Origin: Sphingomonas sp. Leaf230
GTDB taxonomy: Bacteria > Pseudomonadota > Alphaproteobacteria > Sphingomonadales > Sphingomonadaceae
Length of the DNA: 64,000 nucleotides
Reading direction: 5' to 3'
NCBI RefSeq assembly: GCF_001421745.1
Contig: NZ_LMKW01000001.1
Span: forward strand, 248,001 to 312,000
The notes under the pieces are model-generated. The model saw only the letters and a list, made by a program, of their open reading frames with translations. It was not told the DNA's origin and made no database searches. The translations under genes and the position numbers were made by a program. This document shows, piece by piece, positions 37,133 to 46,500 of the stretch; within the stretch, counting starts at the first letter, position 1, and every line of letters begins with the position of its first letter.

Positions 37133-38710
37133 TTACTTCGCCTTCTGCGCCAAGTCGGGATAGCGGTCGAGGATCGCGCTGGTCACGCCGTTGGTCCACC
37201 CGAAGCCGTCCTGCACCGGATATTCGCCGCCACCCCCCGGCGTACGCTGCTCGATATTGTATTTTTCCAGCATCTTGCCCGTTTCGGCATAGGCCGCGCC
37301 GACCGTTCCGAGCCAGCGCTTGGCGATGTCCTTCGCGAGCGCCGGTTCACCATTCCGCTCCAGCCCGGCGATCGCCACCCATTGCAACGGCGCCCAGCCA
37401 TTGGGCTCGTCCCATTGCTGCCCCGTGTTCAGCGTCGTCGTCCGCAAGCCGCCCTCAGCCACCAGCGATTTGCGTACCGTCGCCGCGACCGCCTTCGCTT
37501 GCACCGGAGAGGCGAGGCCTACGAATAGCGGGTGCAGCATCGCCGCGTTGACGCTCGCGGTGGGCTGACGCGTCGACAGGTCCCAGTCAGCATAACGGGC
37601 GGTCGTCGCCTGCCAGAGATAGCGGTCGATCGCCGTCTTGCGCTTGGCCGCCAACGTCGTGAACGCATCCGCGCAGGGTGCGTCGTCGGCCACACGACAG
37701 CCGTCCGCGATGCGGCGTTCCATCGCCCACAACAGGCTGTTGAGATCGACGGGCACGATGTCGGTGGTGTGGACCGTCGCGAGCGACTGCGGATCACGCA
37801 GCCAGCGTGAACTGAAATCCCACCCGCTTTCCGCACCCGCCCGCAGGTTGCGCTGCGTGTCGGCAACGGGTCGGGGCGCCGCCTTTGCCGCGGTCGCAAC
37901 GTCCTCGGCATAGGATTCGTCACGCGGCGTATCGCGGTCGTCGTAATAGCGGTTGAGCACGCTCCCGTCGGGCATCCGCACCACGCGCAGGCACGCGGGC
38001 TTGCCGTCGATGCAGCCCGTGCCCTTCATCCAGAACGCGTGCTCGACCCGCAGCGCCGCCAGTCGACGCTTCGCAACCACGGGGTCGGTGTTGGTCGAAA
38101 GGTCGAGCATCAGCGTATAATAAGGCGGCTGTGACCGGCTGAGATAATAGGTCCGCGTCCCGTTCGGGATATGCCCATACCGCTCGATCAGGCTGGTGAA
38201 ATCCTCGAGCATCGACTCCACCAGCGGCTGCTGGCCATCGACCTTCAGCCCGAGCATCGTGAAATAGCTGTCCCAGTAATAGATTTCGCGGAAGCGCCCG
38301 CCGGGCACGACATAGGGAGCAGGGAGCGGCAGCGCGGAACTGCCGGCGACCGGCGCGACCGGCTGGCGCACGAGTTGCGGCCAGAGCGTCCGGACGTGCG
38401 TCCTGAGATCGCCCGAGCCGCGATCATTCTCCCCCGGCACCACGAAATTGGCGAGCACGAATGCTTTCAGCGCCGGGCCGGCAGGCTTGGTCCGCACATA
38501 GTCGGCCATGATCGCCTCCGCCGACCGCTTCGGCACCGCATCGACGAACGTCTTTCCGTCCGCGAACACATGGCCCTGCTGCACGGCCCGAAACAGCGGC
38601 CCGTAAACGTCGGCCGGAGACTGGACCGCTTTGAGTGAGGGGGCAGTCTGCGCCGGTGCCATCGCGGCGACCGAGGCCATAGCGGCAAAACGGCAAAGGG
38701 TCCTGATCAC
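37133..38710 (-). CDS. treA: Periplasmic trehalase (GH37)
   Basis: A 525-residue alpha,alpha-trehalase. Both GH37 signatures are present: PGGRFREIYYWDSYFTMLGL and QWDEPNGWAPLQW; the C-terminus GGGGEYPVQDGFGWTNG is also typical. A signal peptide (MIRTLCRFAAMASVAAMAPAQ) follows a GTG start at 38710 that has a GGGGAA ribosome-binding site. It splits trehalose to two glucoses in the periplasm, feeding the sugar-oxidation genes nearby. Divergent from the SEC-C gene. Confidence 0.93.
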   Translation of the reverse strand: MIRTLCRFAAMASVAAMAPAQTAPSLKAVQSPADVYGPLFRAVQQGHVFADGKTFVDAVPKRSAEAIMADYVRTKPAGPALKAFVLANFVVPGENDRGSGDLRTHVRTLWPQLVRQPVAPVAGSSALPLPAPYVVPGGRFREIYYWDSYFTMLGLKVDGQQPLVESMLEDFTSLIERYGHIPNGTRTYYLSRSQPPYYTLMLDLSTNTDPVVAKRRLAALRVEHAFWMKGTGCIDGKPACLRVVRMPDGSVLNRYYDDRDTPRDESYAEDVATAAKAAPRPVADTQRNLRAGAESGWDFSSRWLRDPQSLATVHTTDIVPVDLNSLLWAMERRIADGCRVADDAPCADAFTTLAAKRKTAIDRYLWQATTARYADWDLSTRQPTASVNAAMLHPLFVGLASPVQAKAVAATVRKSLVAEGGLRTTTLNTGQQWDEPNGWAPLQWVAIAGLERNGEPALAKDIAKRWLGTVGAAYAETGKMLEKYNIEQRTPGGGGEYPVQDGFGWTNGVTSAILDRYPDLAQKAK

Positions 38711-38891
38711 GTACGAATTCCCCGATCCGGTGGGCGACCCGAATGCAATGGAAGGATCGCCCGCACGAGGCAAGTGTCACGCGCCCCGTCCATTCCGGTT
38801 GGCGCAGGGCTTTGCACCACTCGTCGCTGGCAGCGCCCATCATCAGCAGGCTATGACGTACTGCATTCTCCAAGGCAGCCGATCCGAACCC

Positions 38892-39551
38892 ATGAAAAAT
38901 CTCCCCTCCCGTTTCCGACGTCTCGACGGTGCGCTCGCCGATCTTCCGCTCGAGGAGCCGATGCTGCTCACCGAACTCGACGGTTTCCTGACGGCCCTGG
39001 TGGTCGGGCCCGACACGATCCCGCAGGCCGAGTGGCTCCAGAGCATCTGGGGCTCGGACGACAGCGTCGACCCGCCGTTCGACGATCCCGCCGACGTCCA
39101 GTGGTTCGTCGATGCGGTGATGGCACGCTACGCCGAGATCGTTCGCGACCTGACCCGCGGCAAGCCTCAGCCGATCTTCGACACCGACGACCGCAATGGC
39201 GATGTCCTTTGGGAAGCCTGGATCGACGGTTTCGCCGAAGCGGTGGCGCTCAGGCCGGAAAGCTGGACGGCATTGGGTGACAGCACCGATCCCGATACCG
39301 CCGACGCCATGGCGCAGATCATGTCCCTGATCGCGATCGTCACCAACGAAACCGAGCTCGACAGCATCGAGGTCAACGCGCTCGACGCGCACGCTCCGGC
39401 GCAGATCGTCGCCGCCGTCCTGAAACTCCATGCCGCGCATACCCAGAACGCAGGCGCATCATCAGCGACGCCGCCCGCCGCGACGAAGGTCGGTAGAAAC
39501 GATCCCTGCCCATGCGGTTCTGGAAAAAAATCCAAACGCTGCTGCGGATGA
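38892..39551 (+). CDS. UPF0149/YecA family protein with SEC-C zinc motif
   Basis: A 219-residue cytoplasmic protein. Residues 1-175 are the helical UPF0149 domain (LLTELDGFLTALVVGPDTI, WEAWIDGFAEAVAL), and the C-terminus is a SEC-C motif, VGRNDPCPCGSGKKSKRCCG, that binds zinc, as in SecA. Such proteins may help at ribosomes or with SecA, but function is not established. The ATG at 38892 is used; one at 38853 would add 13 residues unlike the family. Confidence 0.82.
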   Translation: MKNLPSRFRRLDGALADLPLEEPMLLTELDGFLTALVVGPDTIPQAEWLQSIWGSDDSVDPPFDDPADVQWFVDAVMARYAEIVRDLTRGKPQPIFDTDDRNGDVLWEAWIDGFAEAVALRPESWTALGDSTDPDTADAMAQIMSLIAIVTNETELDSIEVNALDAHAPAQIVAAVLKLHAAHTQNAGASSATPPAATKVGRNDPCPCGSGKKSKRCCG

Positions 39552-39614
39552 AAGTGCCGTCTGCCGGGCGTTGCGACACCATTAAAAAGCGGCAGCGGCA
39601 TGCTGCGGAAAAGC

Positions 39615-39691
39615 TGGTGCCCCCGGCGAGATTTGAACACGCGGCCTACGGTTTAGGAAACCGTCGCTCTATCCGGCTGAGCTACGGGGGC
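39615..39691 (-). tRNA. tRNA-Arg (anticodon CCT)
   Basis: Read on the minus strand, a 77-nt cloverleaf starts GCCCCCGTAGCTCAGCCGG and ends CGGGGGC-ACCA with encoded CCA. The anticodon arm ACGGT-TTCCTAA-ACCGT gives CCT (codon AGG). The T loop is TTCAAAT. No integrase or target-site repeat is present beside it. Confidence 0.95.
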
Positions 39692-39820
39692 ATCGGCTGG
39701 CGCATTACGCCGGTCGGGTGGGACGATCAAGCTCTGGGCTAGCGTCCGGTCGCGCAGTGTAATGTTCGGGCGACGACGATATTCTCGGTACGGCGAACCC
39801 TCGACGAGGTTCGATCAAGG

Positions 39821-39853
39821 GGCGACGGGTATCGCTTACGATGCCCCGTCGCC
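39821..39853 (-). terminator. Long hairpin downstream of the SWIB gene
   Basis: A stem of GGCGACGGG / CCCGTCGCC extended inward by ATCG-CTTA-CGAT, 23 bp after the SWIB stop in the direction of transcription. The T-tract is missing, so termination may be weak or the stem may only protect the 3' end. Confidence 0.4.
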
Positions 39854-39875
39854 GCTTGCCGTGCAGTGCGGGCGG

Positions 39876-40136
39876 TTAGGCCTTGACGTGCTGCGAGATG
39901 TACTTGTTCATCTCGAACATCGTGCACTTGTCACGCCCGAAGACCTTCTTCAGCTTCTCGTCAGCCAGAATCTCGCGCTTGTTCTCGGGGTTCTGAAGGT
40001 TGTGGGCCTTGATGTAGACCCACACCTTGCTGATCACTTCGCTGCGCGGCAGCTTGTCGTTGCCGACGATCTCGCCGAGCTCGGGAGAGGGCTGGACGGG
40101 GGCGTGGATGCCGCCGGTCTTGGGAGCTGTAGCCAT
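39876..40136 (-). CDS. SWIB/MDM2-domain protein
   Basis: An 86-residue protein made of a short tail and one SWIB domain: QPSPELGEIVGNDKLPRSEVISKVWVYI, KAHNLQNPENKREILADEKL and KVFGRDKCTMFEMNKYI. SWIB is known mainly from eukaryotic chromatin remodellers but is also found in many alphaproteobacteria and chlamydiae; its bacterial role is unknown, with DNA binding suspected. The ATG at 40136 has a clear AGGAAGGA site. The HVA1-like gene lies 47 bp upstream on the same strand. Confidence 0.85.
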   Translation of the reverse strand: MATAPKTGGIHAPVQPSPELGEIVGNDKLPRSEVISKVWVYIKAHNLQNPENKREILADEKLKKVFGRDKCTMFEMNKYISQHVKA

Positions 40137-40183
40137 AAGCATTCCTTCCTGTTGCGCGCGTGCGTTGGGCACTGCGCGCGTGG

Positions 40184-40387
40184 TCACGCCTTGGTGAGCG
40201 CGTCCGCCTTGTGCGCTGCCTTGCCGCCCTTGTCACTCCTTACGATGAACTGCGGCTCCTCCTTGGACGCCTTGACGGTGTGGCTCTTGATCTTCGTATC
40301 GGTGGTCTGCTTCTTCTCTACCGTGCCGTGCGCCTCGCCGCCGTGCGATTTCCAGGTGACCTCGTTGCCCTTCTTCGGATCCTTCAT
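40184..40387 (-). CDS. Small HVA1/TUDOR-domain protein (DUF2945-like)
   Basis: A 67-residue protein, [21 protein letters not shown] onward, with the pattern G-x-V-x-W-x-S-x-G-x2-x-G-x-V-x-K of the hypervirulence-associated (HVA1) TUDOR family and a KA-rich tail. Function in bacteria is unknown; a compact SH3-like barrel is expected. It probably forms a two-gene unit with the SWIB protein. Confidence 0.75.
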   Translation of the reverse strand: MKDPKKGNEVTWKSHGGEAHGTVEKKQTTDTKIKSHTVKASKEEPQFIVRSDKGGKAAHKADALTKA

Positions 40388-40506
40388 CGCGCCATCTCCT
40401 TGATTTGAAAGGATCAAGCGCGGCAACGCGGCATTGGTTGCATCGCGTATGGGTTGCAGACGCAGGGCACGGGGGCCATCAAGGCGGCAATCAAGGAGAC
40501 CCACCC

Positions 40507-41613
40507 ATGAAGACCCGCGCCGCCGTAGCCTTCGAGGCAAAAAAACCGCTCGAGATCGTCGAACTCGACCTCGAAGGGCCGAAATTCGGCGAAGTCCTCG
40601 TCGAAATCATGGCGACGGGCATCTGCCACACCGACGCGTACACGCTCGACGGGCTTGATTCGGAAGGGTTGTTTCCGAGCGTGCTCGGCCATGAGGGTGC
40701 CGGCATCGTCCGCGAAGTGGGCGCAGGCGTGACCAGCGTCGCGGTCGGCGATCACGTCATCCCGCTCTATACCCCCGAGTGTCGCCAGTGTAAGTCGTGC
40801 CTCAGCCAGAAGACCAATTTGTGCACCGCGATCCGCGCCACGCAGGGCAAGGGGCTGATGCCGGACGGGACGACGCGGTTCAGCTACAAGGGCCAGCCGA
40901 TCTTCCATTACATGGGCTGCTCGACCTTCTCGAACTTCACCGTGCTGCCGGAGATCGCGGTCGCGAAGATCCGCGAGGACGCGCCGTTCGATACGTCGTG
41001 CTATGTCGGCTGCGGCGTCACGACCGGCGTCGGCGCGGTCGTCCACACGGCGAAGGTCCAGCCGGGCGACACGGTCGTCGTGTTCGGGCTCGGCGGGATC
41101 GGGCTGAACGTGATCCAGGGCGCGCGGCTTGCGGGCGCGGGGATGATCGTCGGCGTCGACATCAACCCCGACCGGGAGGAATGGGGGCGTCGCTTCGGCA
41201 TGACGCACTTCGCCAATCCCAAGGATGTCGGTGACATCGTCCAGCACATCGTCGCGCTGACCGATGGCGGCGCGGATTATACCTTCGACGCGACCGGCAA
41301 CACGACCGTGATGCGGCAGGCGCTCGAGGCGTGCCATCGCGGCTGGGGCACCTCGATCGTGATCGGCGTGGCCGAGGCGGGCAAGGAGATCTCCACGCGA
41401 CCCTTCCAGCTCGTCACCGGGCGCAACTGGCGCGGCACCGCGTTCGGTGGCGCGCGCGGACGGACCGATACGCCGAAGATCGTCGACTGGTACATGAACG
41501 GGATGATCGAGATCGACCCGATGATCACGCACCGCCTGACGCTCGACGAGATCAACAGGGGCTTCGACCTGATGCACGCCGGCGAGAGCATCCGCTCCGT
41601 CGTGATCTACTGA
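40507..41613 (+). CDS. frmA: S-(hydroxymethyl)glutathione dehydrogenase (class III alcohol dehydrogenase)
   Basis: A 368-residue zinc enzyme that oxidises S-hydroxymethylglutathione to S-formylglutathione with NAD+. Motifs: catalytic zinc [10 protein letters not shown] and GHEGAGIV, structural zinc cysteines [15 protein letters not shown], Rossmann [12 protein letters not shown] and [11 protein letters not shown]. Length and sequence are those of the class III family. First gene of frmA-VOC-frmB, the glutathione-linked formaldehyde detoxification operon. Confidence 0.96.
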   Translation: MKTRAAVAFEAKKPLEIVELDLEGPKFGEVLVEIMATGICHTDAYTLDGLDSEGLFPSVLGHEGAGIVREVGAGVTSVAVGDHVIPLYTPECRQCKSCLSQKTNLCTAIRATQGKGLMPDGTTRFSYKGQPIFHYMGCSTFSNFTVLPEIAVAKIREDAPFDTSCYVGCGVTTGVGAVVHTAKVQPGDTVVVFGLGGIGLNVIQGARLAGAGMIVGVDINPDREEWGRRFGMTHFANPKDVGDIVQHIVALTDGGADYTFDATGNTTVMRQALEACHRGWGTSIVIGVAEAGKEISTRPFQLVTGRNWRGTAFGGARGRTDTPKIVDWYMNGMIEIDPMITHRLTLDEINRGFDLMHAGESIRSVVIY

Positions 41614-41623
41614 GGACACACAG

Positions 41624-42007
41624 ATGTTCAGTCATATCATGCTCGGCGCCGACGACATTGCGGCGTCGAAGGCGTTCTACGACGCGGCTTTGGGTGCGCT
41701 CGGCGTGCCCGAGGGCGTCGTCGATGAATGGGGGCGGGTGGTCTATGCGCACGCCGGCGGACGTTTCCTGCTGACGAAGCCGATCGACGGGCAGCCGGCG
41801 AGCCACGGCAACGGTAGCACGATGGGCTTCGTCGCCGCGTCGCCCAAGGCCGCCGATGCGTGGCACGCCGCGGGGCTCGCGAACGGCGGGACCGCGTGCG
41901 AGGACCCGCCCGGGATTCGCCAGGGTACCGCGGGTCGCACGCTGTATCTCGCCTATCTGCGAGATCCGGCGGGCAACAAGCTCTGCGCCGCGCATCGGGT
42001 CGCGTGA
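41624..42007 (+). CDS. VOC family (glyoxalase-like) protein
   Basis: A 127-residue vicinal-oxygen-chelate protein: FSHIMLGADDIAASKAFYDAAL at the start and GRTLYLAYLRDPAGNKLCAAHR at the end, the two metal-binding half-motifs. It lies between frmA and frmB, suggesting a role with glutathione adducts, but no specific reaction can be assigned. A GAGGA site precedes the ATG. Its TGA overlaps the ATG of the duplicated frmB fragment (TGATGG), the same junction that precedes the full frmB. Confidence 0.85.
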   Translation: MFSHIMLGADDIAASKAFYDAALGALGVPEGVVDEWGRVVYAHAGGRFLLTKPIDGQPASHGNGSTMGFVAASPKAADAWHAAGLANGGTACEDPPGIRQGTAGRTLYLAYLRDPAGNKLCAAHRVA

Positions 42008-42087
42008 TGGAAACCGTTTCCACCAGCAAGGCGTATGGCGGCACGCAGGGCGTCTACCGCCACGCGTCGACCGCAGTTGCGACCTAA
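42007..42087 (+). pseudogene. Duplicated 5' fragment of frmB (26 codons)
   Basis: The first 68 nt of frmB occur twice. This upstream copy (42007-42074) differs from the frmB copy (42326-42393) at two positions, both synonymous third bases (GTT/GTA and GCG/GCC). It then diverges and stops at TAA 42085-42087 after METVSTSKAYGGTQGVYRHA-STAVAT. The TAA overlaps the ATG of the next small gene (TAATG). See the findings for interpretation. Confidence 0.85.
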
Positions 42088-42326
42088 TGCCGCGATTTAA
42101 GTTTTTGCCAGTTGCGATGGGCAGTGGGTGGACTAGCGGGCATGTCGCTGTCGATGAGTACCATTCGTTCCCGAGCACGCGCGATCAGAATGGAAAACCA
42201 TTGCATATTTGCCTAACCCAAGACGCTCAGAACTTTTCAGAGTTTTCACGTGAGATCGACATTTTGATTCAAGAGCTGGAGGCGGTCCGCCTCATAGGCA
42301 AACGCAAGTTTGAAAAGTTGGGCTGA
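42087..42326 (+). CDS. Small protein of unknown origin inserted in the frm operon
   Basis: A 79-residue open frame, starting MPRFKFLPVAMGSGWTSGHV and ending IGKRKFEKLG. The second half is a charged helical segment (FSREIDILIQELEAVRLIGK). I do not recognise the family; there is no signal or membrane segment. By hand count it is 50% GC (120 of 240), far below its neighbours, with codons such as TTT, TTG, AAG and ATA that are rare around it. Start and stop overlap the flanking frames (TAATG and TGATG), so it sits in perfect translational coupling between the frmB fragment and frmB. This points to acquisition from elsewhere. Confidence 0.6.
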   Translation: MPRFKFLPVAMGSGWTSGHVAVDEYHSFPSTRDQNGKPLHICLTQDAQNFSEFSREIDILIQELEAVRLIGKRKFEKLG

Positions 42327-43159
42327 TGGAAACCGTATCCACCAGCAAGGCGTATGGCGGCACGCAGGGCGTCTACCGCCACGCCTCGACCGCGACCGGT
42401 ACCGACATGACCTTCGCGGTCTATGTGCCGCCGCATGACGACGGCGCGCGGTTGCCGGTGCTGTGGTTCCTGTCGGGGCTCACCTGCACGCACGCCAACG
42501 TCATGGACAAGGGCGAGTATCGCCGCGCGTGTTCAGAACTTGGCGTGATCCTGGTCGCACCGGATACCTCGCCTCGTGGCGACGACGTGCCGGATGACGA
42601 GGCGTACGACTTCGGCAAGGGCGCAGGCTTCTACGTCGATGCGACTGAGCAGCCTTGGGCGAAGAATTTCCGGATGCGGACCTATGTCGAGGACGAACTG
42701 CCGGCGCTGATCGGCGCGGAATTTCCGATGGCGGATATGGCGCGGCAGGGGATCTTCGGACACTCGATGGGCGGTCATGGTGCGCTGACGATCGCGTTGC
42801 GCAATCCTGAGCGGTTCCGGAGCGTGTCGGCGTTCGCACCGATCGTGTCGCCGTTGCAGTGCCCCTGGGGTGACAAGGCGCTTGGCGGGTATCTCGGGCC
42901 GGACCGGACGGCGTGGCGGGCGTATGACGCGTGTGCGTTGATCGAAGATGGCGCGCGGGTGAAGGACATCCTGGTCGATCAGGGCGATGCAGACGGTTTC
43001 TTGGTCGAGCAGCTGAAGCCGGAGTTGCTGGCTGAGGCTTGCAAGGTTGCGGGGATCGACCTGACGCTACGGATGCAGCCGGGGTATGACCACAGCTACA
43101 ACTTCATCTCGACTTTCATGGCGGATCATGTGGCGTGGCACGCCAAGCGCCTGAAGTGA
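42326..43159 (+). CDS. frmB: S-formylglutathione hydrolase
   Basis: A 277-residue esterase that splits S-formylglutathione to formate and glutathione. Landmarks: VLWFLSGLTCTHANVMDKGEYRRACSELG (split for length, residues about 45-73), the nucleophile elbow GIFGHSMGGHGALT and the catalytic histidine in PGYDHSYNFI. Full length and intact, despite the 5' duplication upstream. The ATG overlaps the stop of the inserted small gene. Confidence 0.95.
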   Translation: METVSTSKAYGGTQGVYRHASTATGTDMTFAVYVPPHDDGARLPVLWFLSGLTCTHANVMDKGEYRRACSELGVILVAPDTSPRGDDVPDDEAYDFGKGAGFYVDATEQPWAKNFRMRTYVEDELPALIGAEFPMADMARQGIFGHSMGGHGALTIALRNPERFRSVSAFAPIVSPLQCPWGDKALGGYLGPDRTAWRAYDACALIEDGARVKDILVDQGDADGFLVEQLKPELLAEACKVAGIDLTLRMQPGYDHSYNFISTFMADHVAWHAKRLK

Positions 43160-43201
43160 TCGTCTCTCCTCTCCGGTGAGGAGGGGCACCTGCTATCTTC
43201 C

Positions 43202-43303
43202 CCCCTCCCTGAAAGGGAGGGGCCGGGGGTGGGTAGGCTGCTTGGTATACACCGCGGCCGATCCAGACCGACCCACCCCCAACCCCTCCCTTTCAGGGAG
43301 GGG
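43202..43303. repeat. Palindromic repeat, family D
   Basis: Two hairpins CCCCTCCCTGAAAGGGAGGGG and its inverse stand at the ends, extended by GGGGGTGGGT and ACCCACCCCC, so the whole 102-bp element forms one long inverted repeat with a 38-bp centre. Only one copy in this window. It lies 42 bp after frmB, between converging genes. Confidence 0.75.
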
Positions 43304-43429
43304 AGCAAGTCGATGGCTAGCCCTTCGAAAGCTCAAGTTTGTGCAGTAAGGCACCATACCCCGTTTCTGTCACGAAGCCGGGAGACCGGTTAGCGTCCCC
43401 GCCCTCACGAGGAGACAGGGCGCCCTGAA

Positions 43430-43553
43430 ATCCTCCCCCGCAAGGGGGAGGTGGCTGGCACTTGCCAGACGGAGGGGGTGGCACGCGCCCACATCTGCTC
43501 CGTCTCCTCCCCTCCGTCACCTTCGGCGCCACCTCCCCCATGCGGGGGAGGAT
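43430..43553. repeat. Palindromic repeat, family B (frmB-TonB receptor gap)
   Basis: A 124-bp element starting ATCCTCCCCCGCAAGGGGGA and ending TGCGGGGGAGGAT, with inner arms GGCTGGCACTTGCCAGACGG and CCCCTCCGTCACC. Same architecture as 24401-24529 and 57789-57913. It ends 16 bp from the receptor stop codon. Confidence 0.75.
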
Positions 43554-43568
43554 CGTTTGCGTCCCCCC

Positions 43569-46500
43569 TCAGAACTTGAACCCAGCCGCAATCCCATACC
43601 GCCGCGGGTCGATCGTAAAGATATTCGTGAACAGCCCCGACGACTGGTCGCCGACCGCCTGACCCGTGATCGAGTCATTGTTCGTCAAATTCTGCACGAA
43701 GCCGCGCAGGAACCAGCGGTCTTCGGCGCCGTTCAGCTGCACCTGCGCGTTGATCACCTCATAACCCCGCACGCGGTCGACCAGCTGGTTGAAGATCGAT
43801 GCGGTGAAGCCGCCGGTGTAGTTAAGGTCCACGCGCGGCACGAACGACATGCCGTTGCCGAACGCGATGGTGTACTGAGCGCCTGCCGAGAATTTGTAGG
43901 TCGGTGCCTGGGGCAGCTTGCCGCCGCGGATGTTGACGCCGACGCCGTCGATAACACTGTACGGCAGCGCACCGGTCGGCACGCCGAACAGCGCACGCAA
44001 GGCGGCCGGGGGATTGGCTGCGGTGGAAGCCAGCACGGAACACAGGCTGTACGCGCCGGTAGTGTTGGTCGTCGGGATCGCCACGGGTGCGCGCAGGCCG
44101 AGACCTGAGTTCACCGCGCCGACATAGGTGTTCACCCCGACGATATTGCCCGCGGTGGTCGGCACGACCGCACAGTTGGCGGCGCTCTGCAGGTCCTTGA
44201 TGATCACCGCGTCGGAGCGGCCGCCCGACGGATCGCGTGGATTGACCAGAAACTTGTCCGCCGACACCTCGCTGTGAAGGTAGCTCGCGTTCATGTTGAC
44301 GACGAACGCCGGGATCGGGCTGAGGATCGCTTCCGCCTCGACGCCGTAGACATTGGCGTCGACATTGTCGTTGACCGCGGTCCGCGCGACGATCCGGCTC
44401 AGCTGCAACTGCTTGTACTTGTAGTAGAAGCCCGTGACGTTGAGCCGCAACGCGCCGTTACCGAAGGTATTCTTCGAACCGATCTCGAACGAGTCGATCT
44501 TCTCGGGCGTGAAGGTGGTCGGCACCGAGAAGGTCGCGGGCAAGGGCGGATTGATACCGCCCGACTTGTAGCCGCGCGAATAGGACGCGTAGATCAGATT
44601 GTCCGGCGAGATCTTGTAGTCGATCACCGCACGGCCGGTGAGCCGCGAGAAGCTGACCTTGTCGAGCGCATATTCCTGCACCCCGGCGCGCGTGGAGTCG
44701 AAGTCGGTGGTGGTGTAGTTCAGCCCCTGCGTCATGTTCGACGCGCCGATCGGGGTCAGCACGTTCAGCGTGATGTTGCGCGCCTTCACGTCCTTCTCGT
44801 CGTGGTTGTAGCGCAGGCCGAGCGTCAGCTTCAGCTTGTCGTTGAACTCGAAATAGGTCTCGCCGAAGATCCCGTAGGATTTCAGGCGGAAATCGTCGCC
44901 GTCGTTGCGGTAGAACGGCGTGGCGAGGAACGCGTTGCCGTTGACGCCCGGGATCGCCGCCGAGCTGGCCGCGCCGAGCACGCCCGATGCGTAATCAAGC
45001 CCGAACGCGTTGACAAAATAGTCGGTGTTCTGGCTGCGCGAGTCGACATAGATGCCGCCGAGCAGGAAGTTGAACATGCCATCGAACGAGCTGTCGATAT
45101 GCGCTTCAGCGGAATATTGCCTGTTCACCTGGCGCGAGCGATCGACGTCGAGGCTCTGCGCGTAACAGCCGATGCCGTTGCCGCCGAACACGCCGACATT
45201 GTTCGTATCGGCGCCCGACTGGCATGCGCCGCCGGCGGGGCCATTGGGGATCAGTACGGAACGGACGCCATTGAGATAGCCGGTATTGACCAGCGCGCCG
45301 CCGGGCAGCGGGATCACCACGCCGGGCCGGCCGATCGCATTCAACGTGTTCAGGCCGACATTGCCCGCGAGGGGATTCTCGACCGCAAGGTTGAAGTCGG
45401 TCGTGCTGTCGACCGTGTTGCGTGAGAACCCGCCGGTGAAGTTGAACGAAACCGGACCGAAATCATGGAAGATCTTGGCGGTGTACTGCTCTTCCTCGGC
45501 GAAATAGGTCGGGTTTGAGTCGATCCGGACGGTGCGGACGTCGCCGGGATTGACCACCCCGGCATAGGTGTCGGTCGCATACAGGTTCTGCAGGCCGATC
45601 GCGGCAATCTCCGGATGCCCCAGCTGCGTGCCGGCGATCCCGAAATATTGGGTGGAGGCGAGCGTCGCGGCCAGCGTCGAGTTGCCGTTCGGCGTCTCGT
45701 TGGCGAGCCGATCGGGAAGGCAGCCCAGGATGCCGGTCGGATCGCGGTGGCAGAGCTGCTTCTGGATACGGCTGCGGTTGTCCTTCTCGCGGAAATAATA
45801 GCCGATCAGGTCGACGCGGGTATCGCTGGTCGGCTCCCACGACAACGTGCCACGGATCGAATACAGGTCGCGCCCGTCGATCTTCGAATTGTCATAGGTG
45901 TTCTTGGTATAGCCGTCGCGATTGAGATACGTGCCCGCGACGCGGATGCCGAGGGTGTCGGTGAAGGGCAGGTTGATCATCGCGCGCGCGCGCTTCGAAT
46001 CATAATTGCCGTACTCGGCCTCGGCGGCGGCGTGGATGCCCGACAGGTCCGGCTTGGCGGTGATGAAGTTGACCACGCCCGACGTCGCGTTACGACCGAA
46101 CAGCGTACCCTGCGGTCCGCGCAACACCTCGATCCGCTCCAGATCGAAGAACTCGCTTTCGAACAATCGCGTGGTGACGAGCGGCATGTCGTTGACGTGG
46201 ATCGCGGTCGCCTGGTCGCAGGTCGCGCCGACGCACAGATCGCCGATGCCGCGGATCGTGAAGCTCGACGTGGTGAAATTGGTCTTGGTGAAGGTGACGT
46301 TGGGCAACGTCTGCTGGAGCGCACTCGGGTTAACGATCTGCTGCTTCGAGATCGTGTCCGCGGTAAAAGCGCTGACTGCAATCGGAACATCCTGCAAACG
46401 TTGCGATTGGCGTTGCGCGGTAACCACGATATCCTGCGACGCGTAGGCGCTGGCCGCGGTATCGGCGGGGGCGGTCTGCGTCGAAGTGCCGGGCGTGGAC

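Larger units (their letters stand above)
43160..43568. other. Intergenic region with two palindromic elements
   Basis: 409 bp between frmB and the TonB receptor, whose 3' ends converge. It holds a family D palindrome (43202-43303) and a family B element (43430-43553); the 126 bp between them show nothing recognisable. No gene is supported here. Confidence 0.7.

Noticed and set aside
34787..37528. A 913-codon open frame on the + strand
   Set aside because: It is antisense to the carboxylesterase and exonuclease genes, is Arg-rich with no domain pattern, and arises from the high GC third-position bias.
43202..43303. CRISPR-like repeat array
   Set aside because: The arms form one inverted repeat; there are no regularly spaced direct repeats or cas genes in the window.
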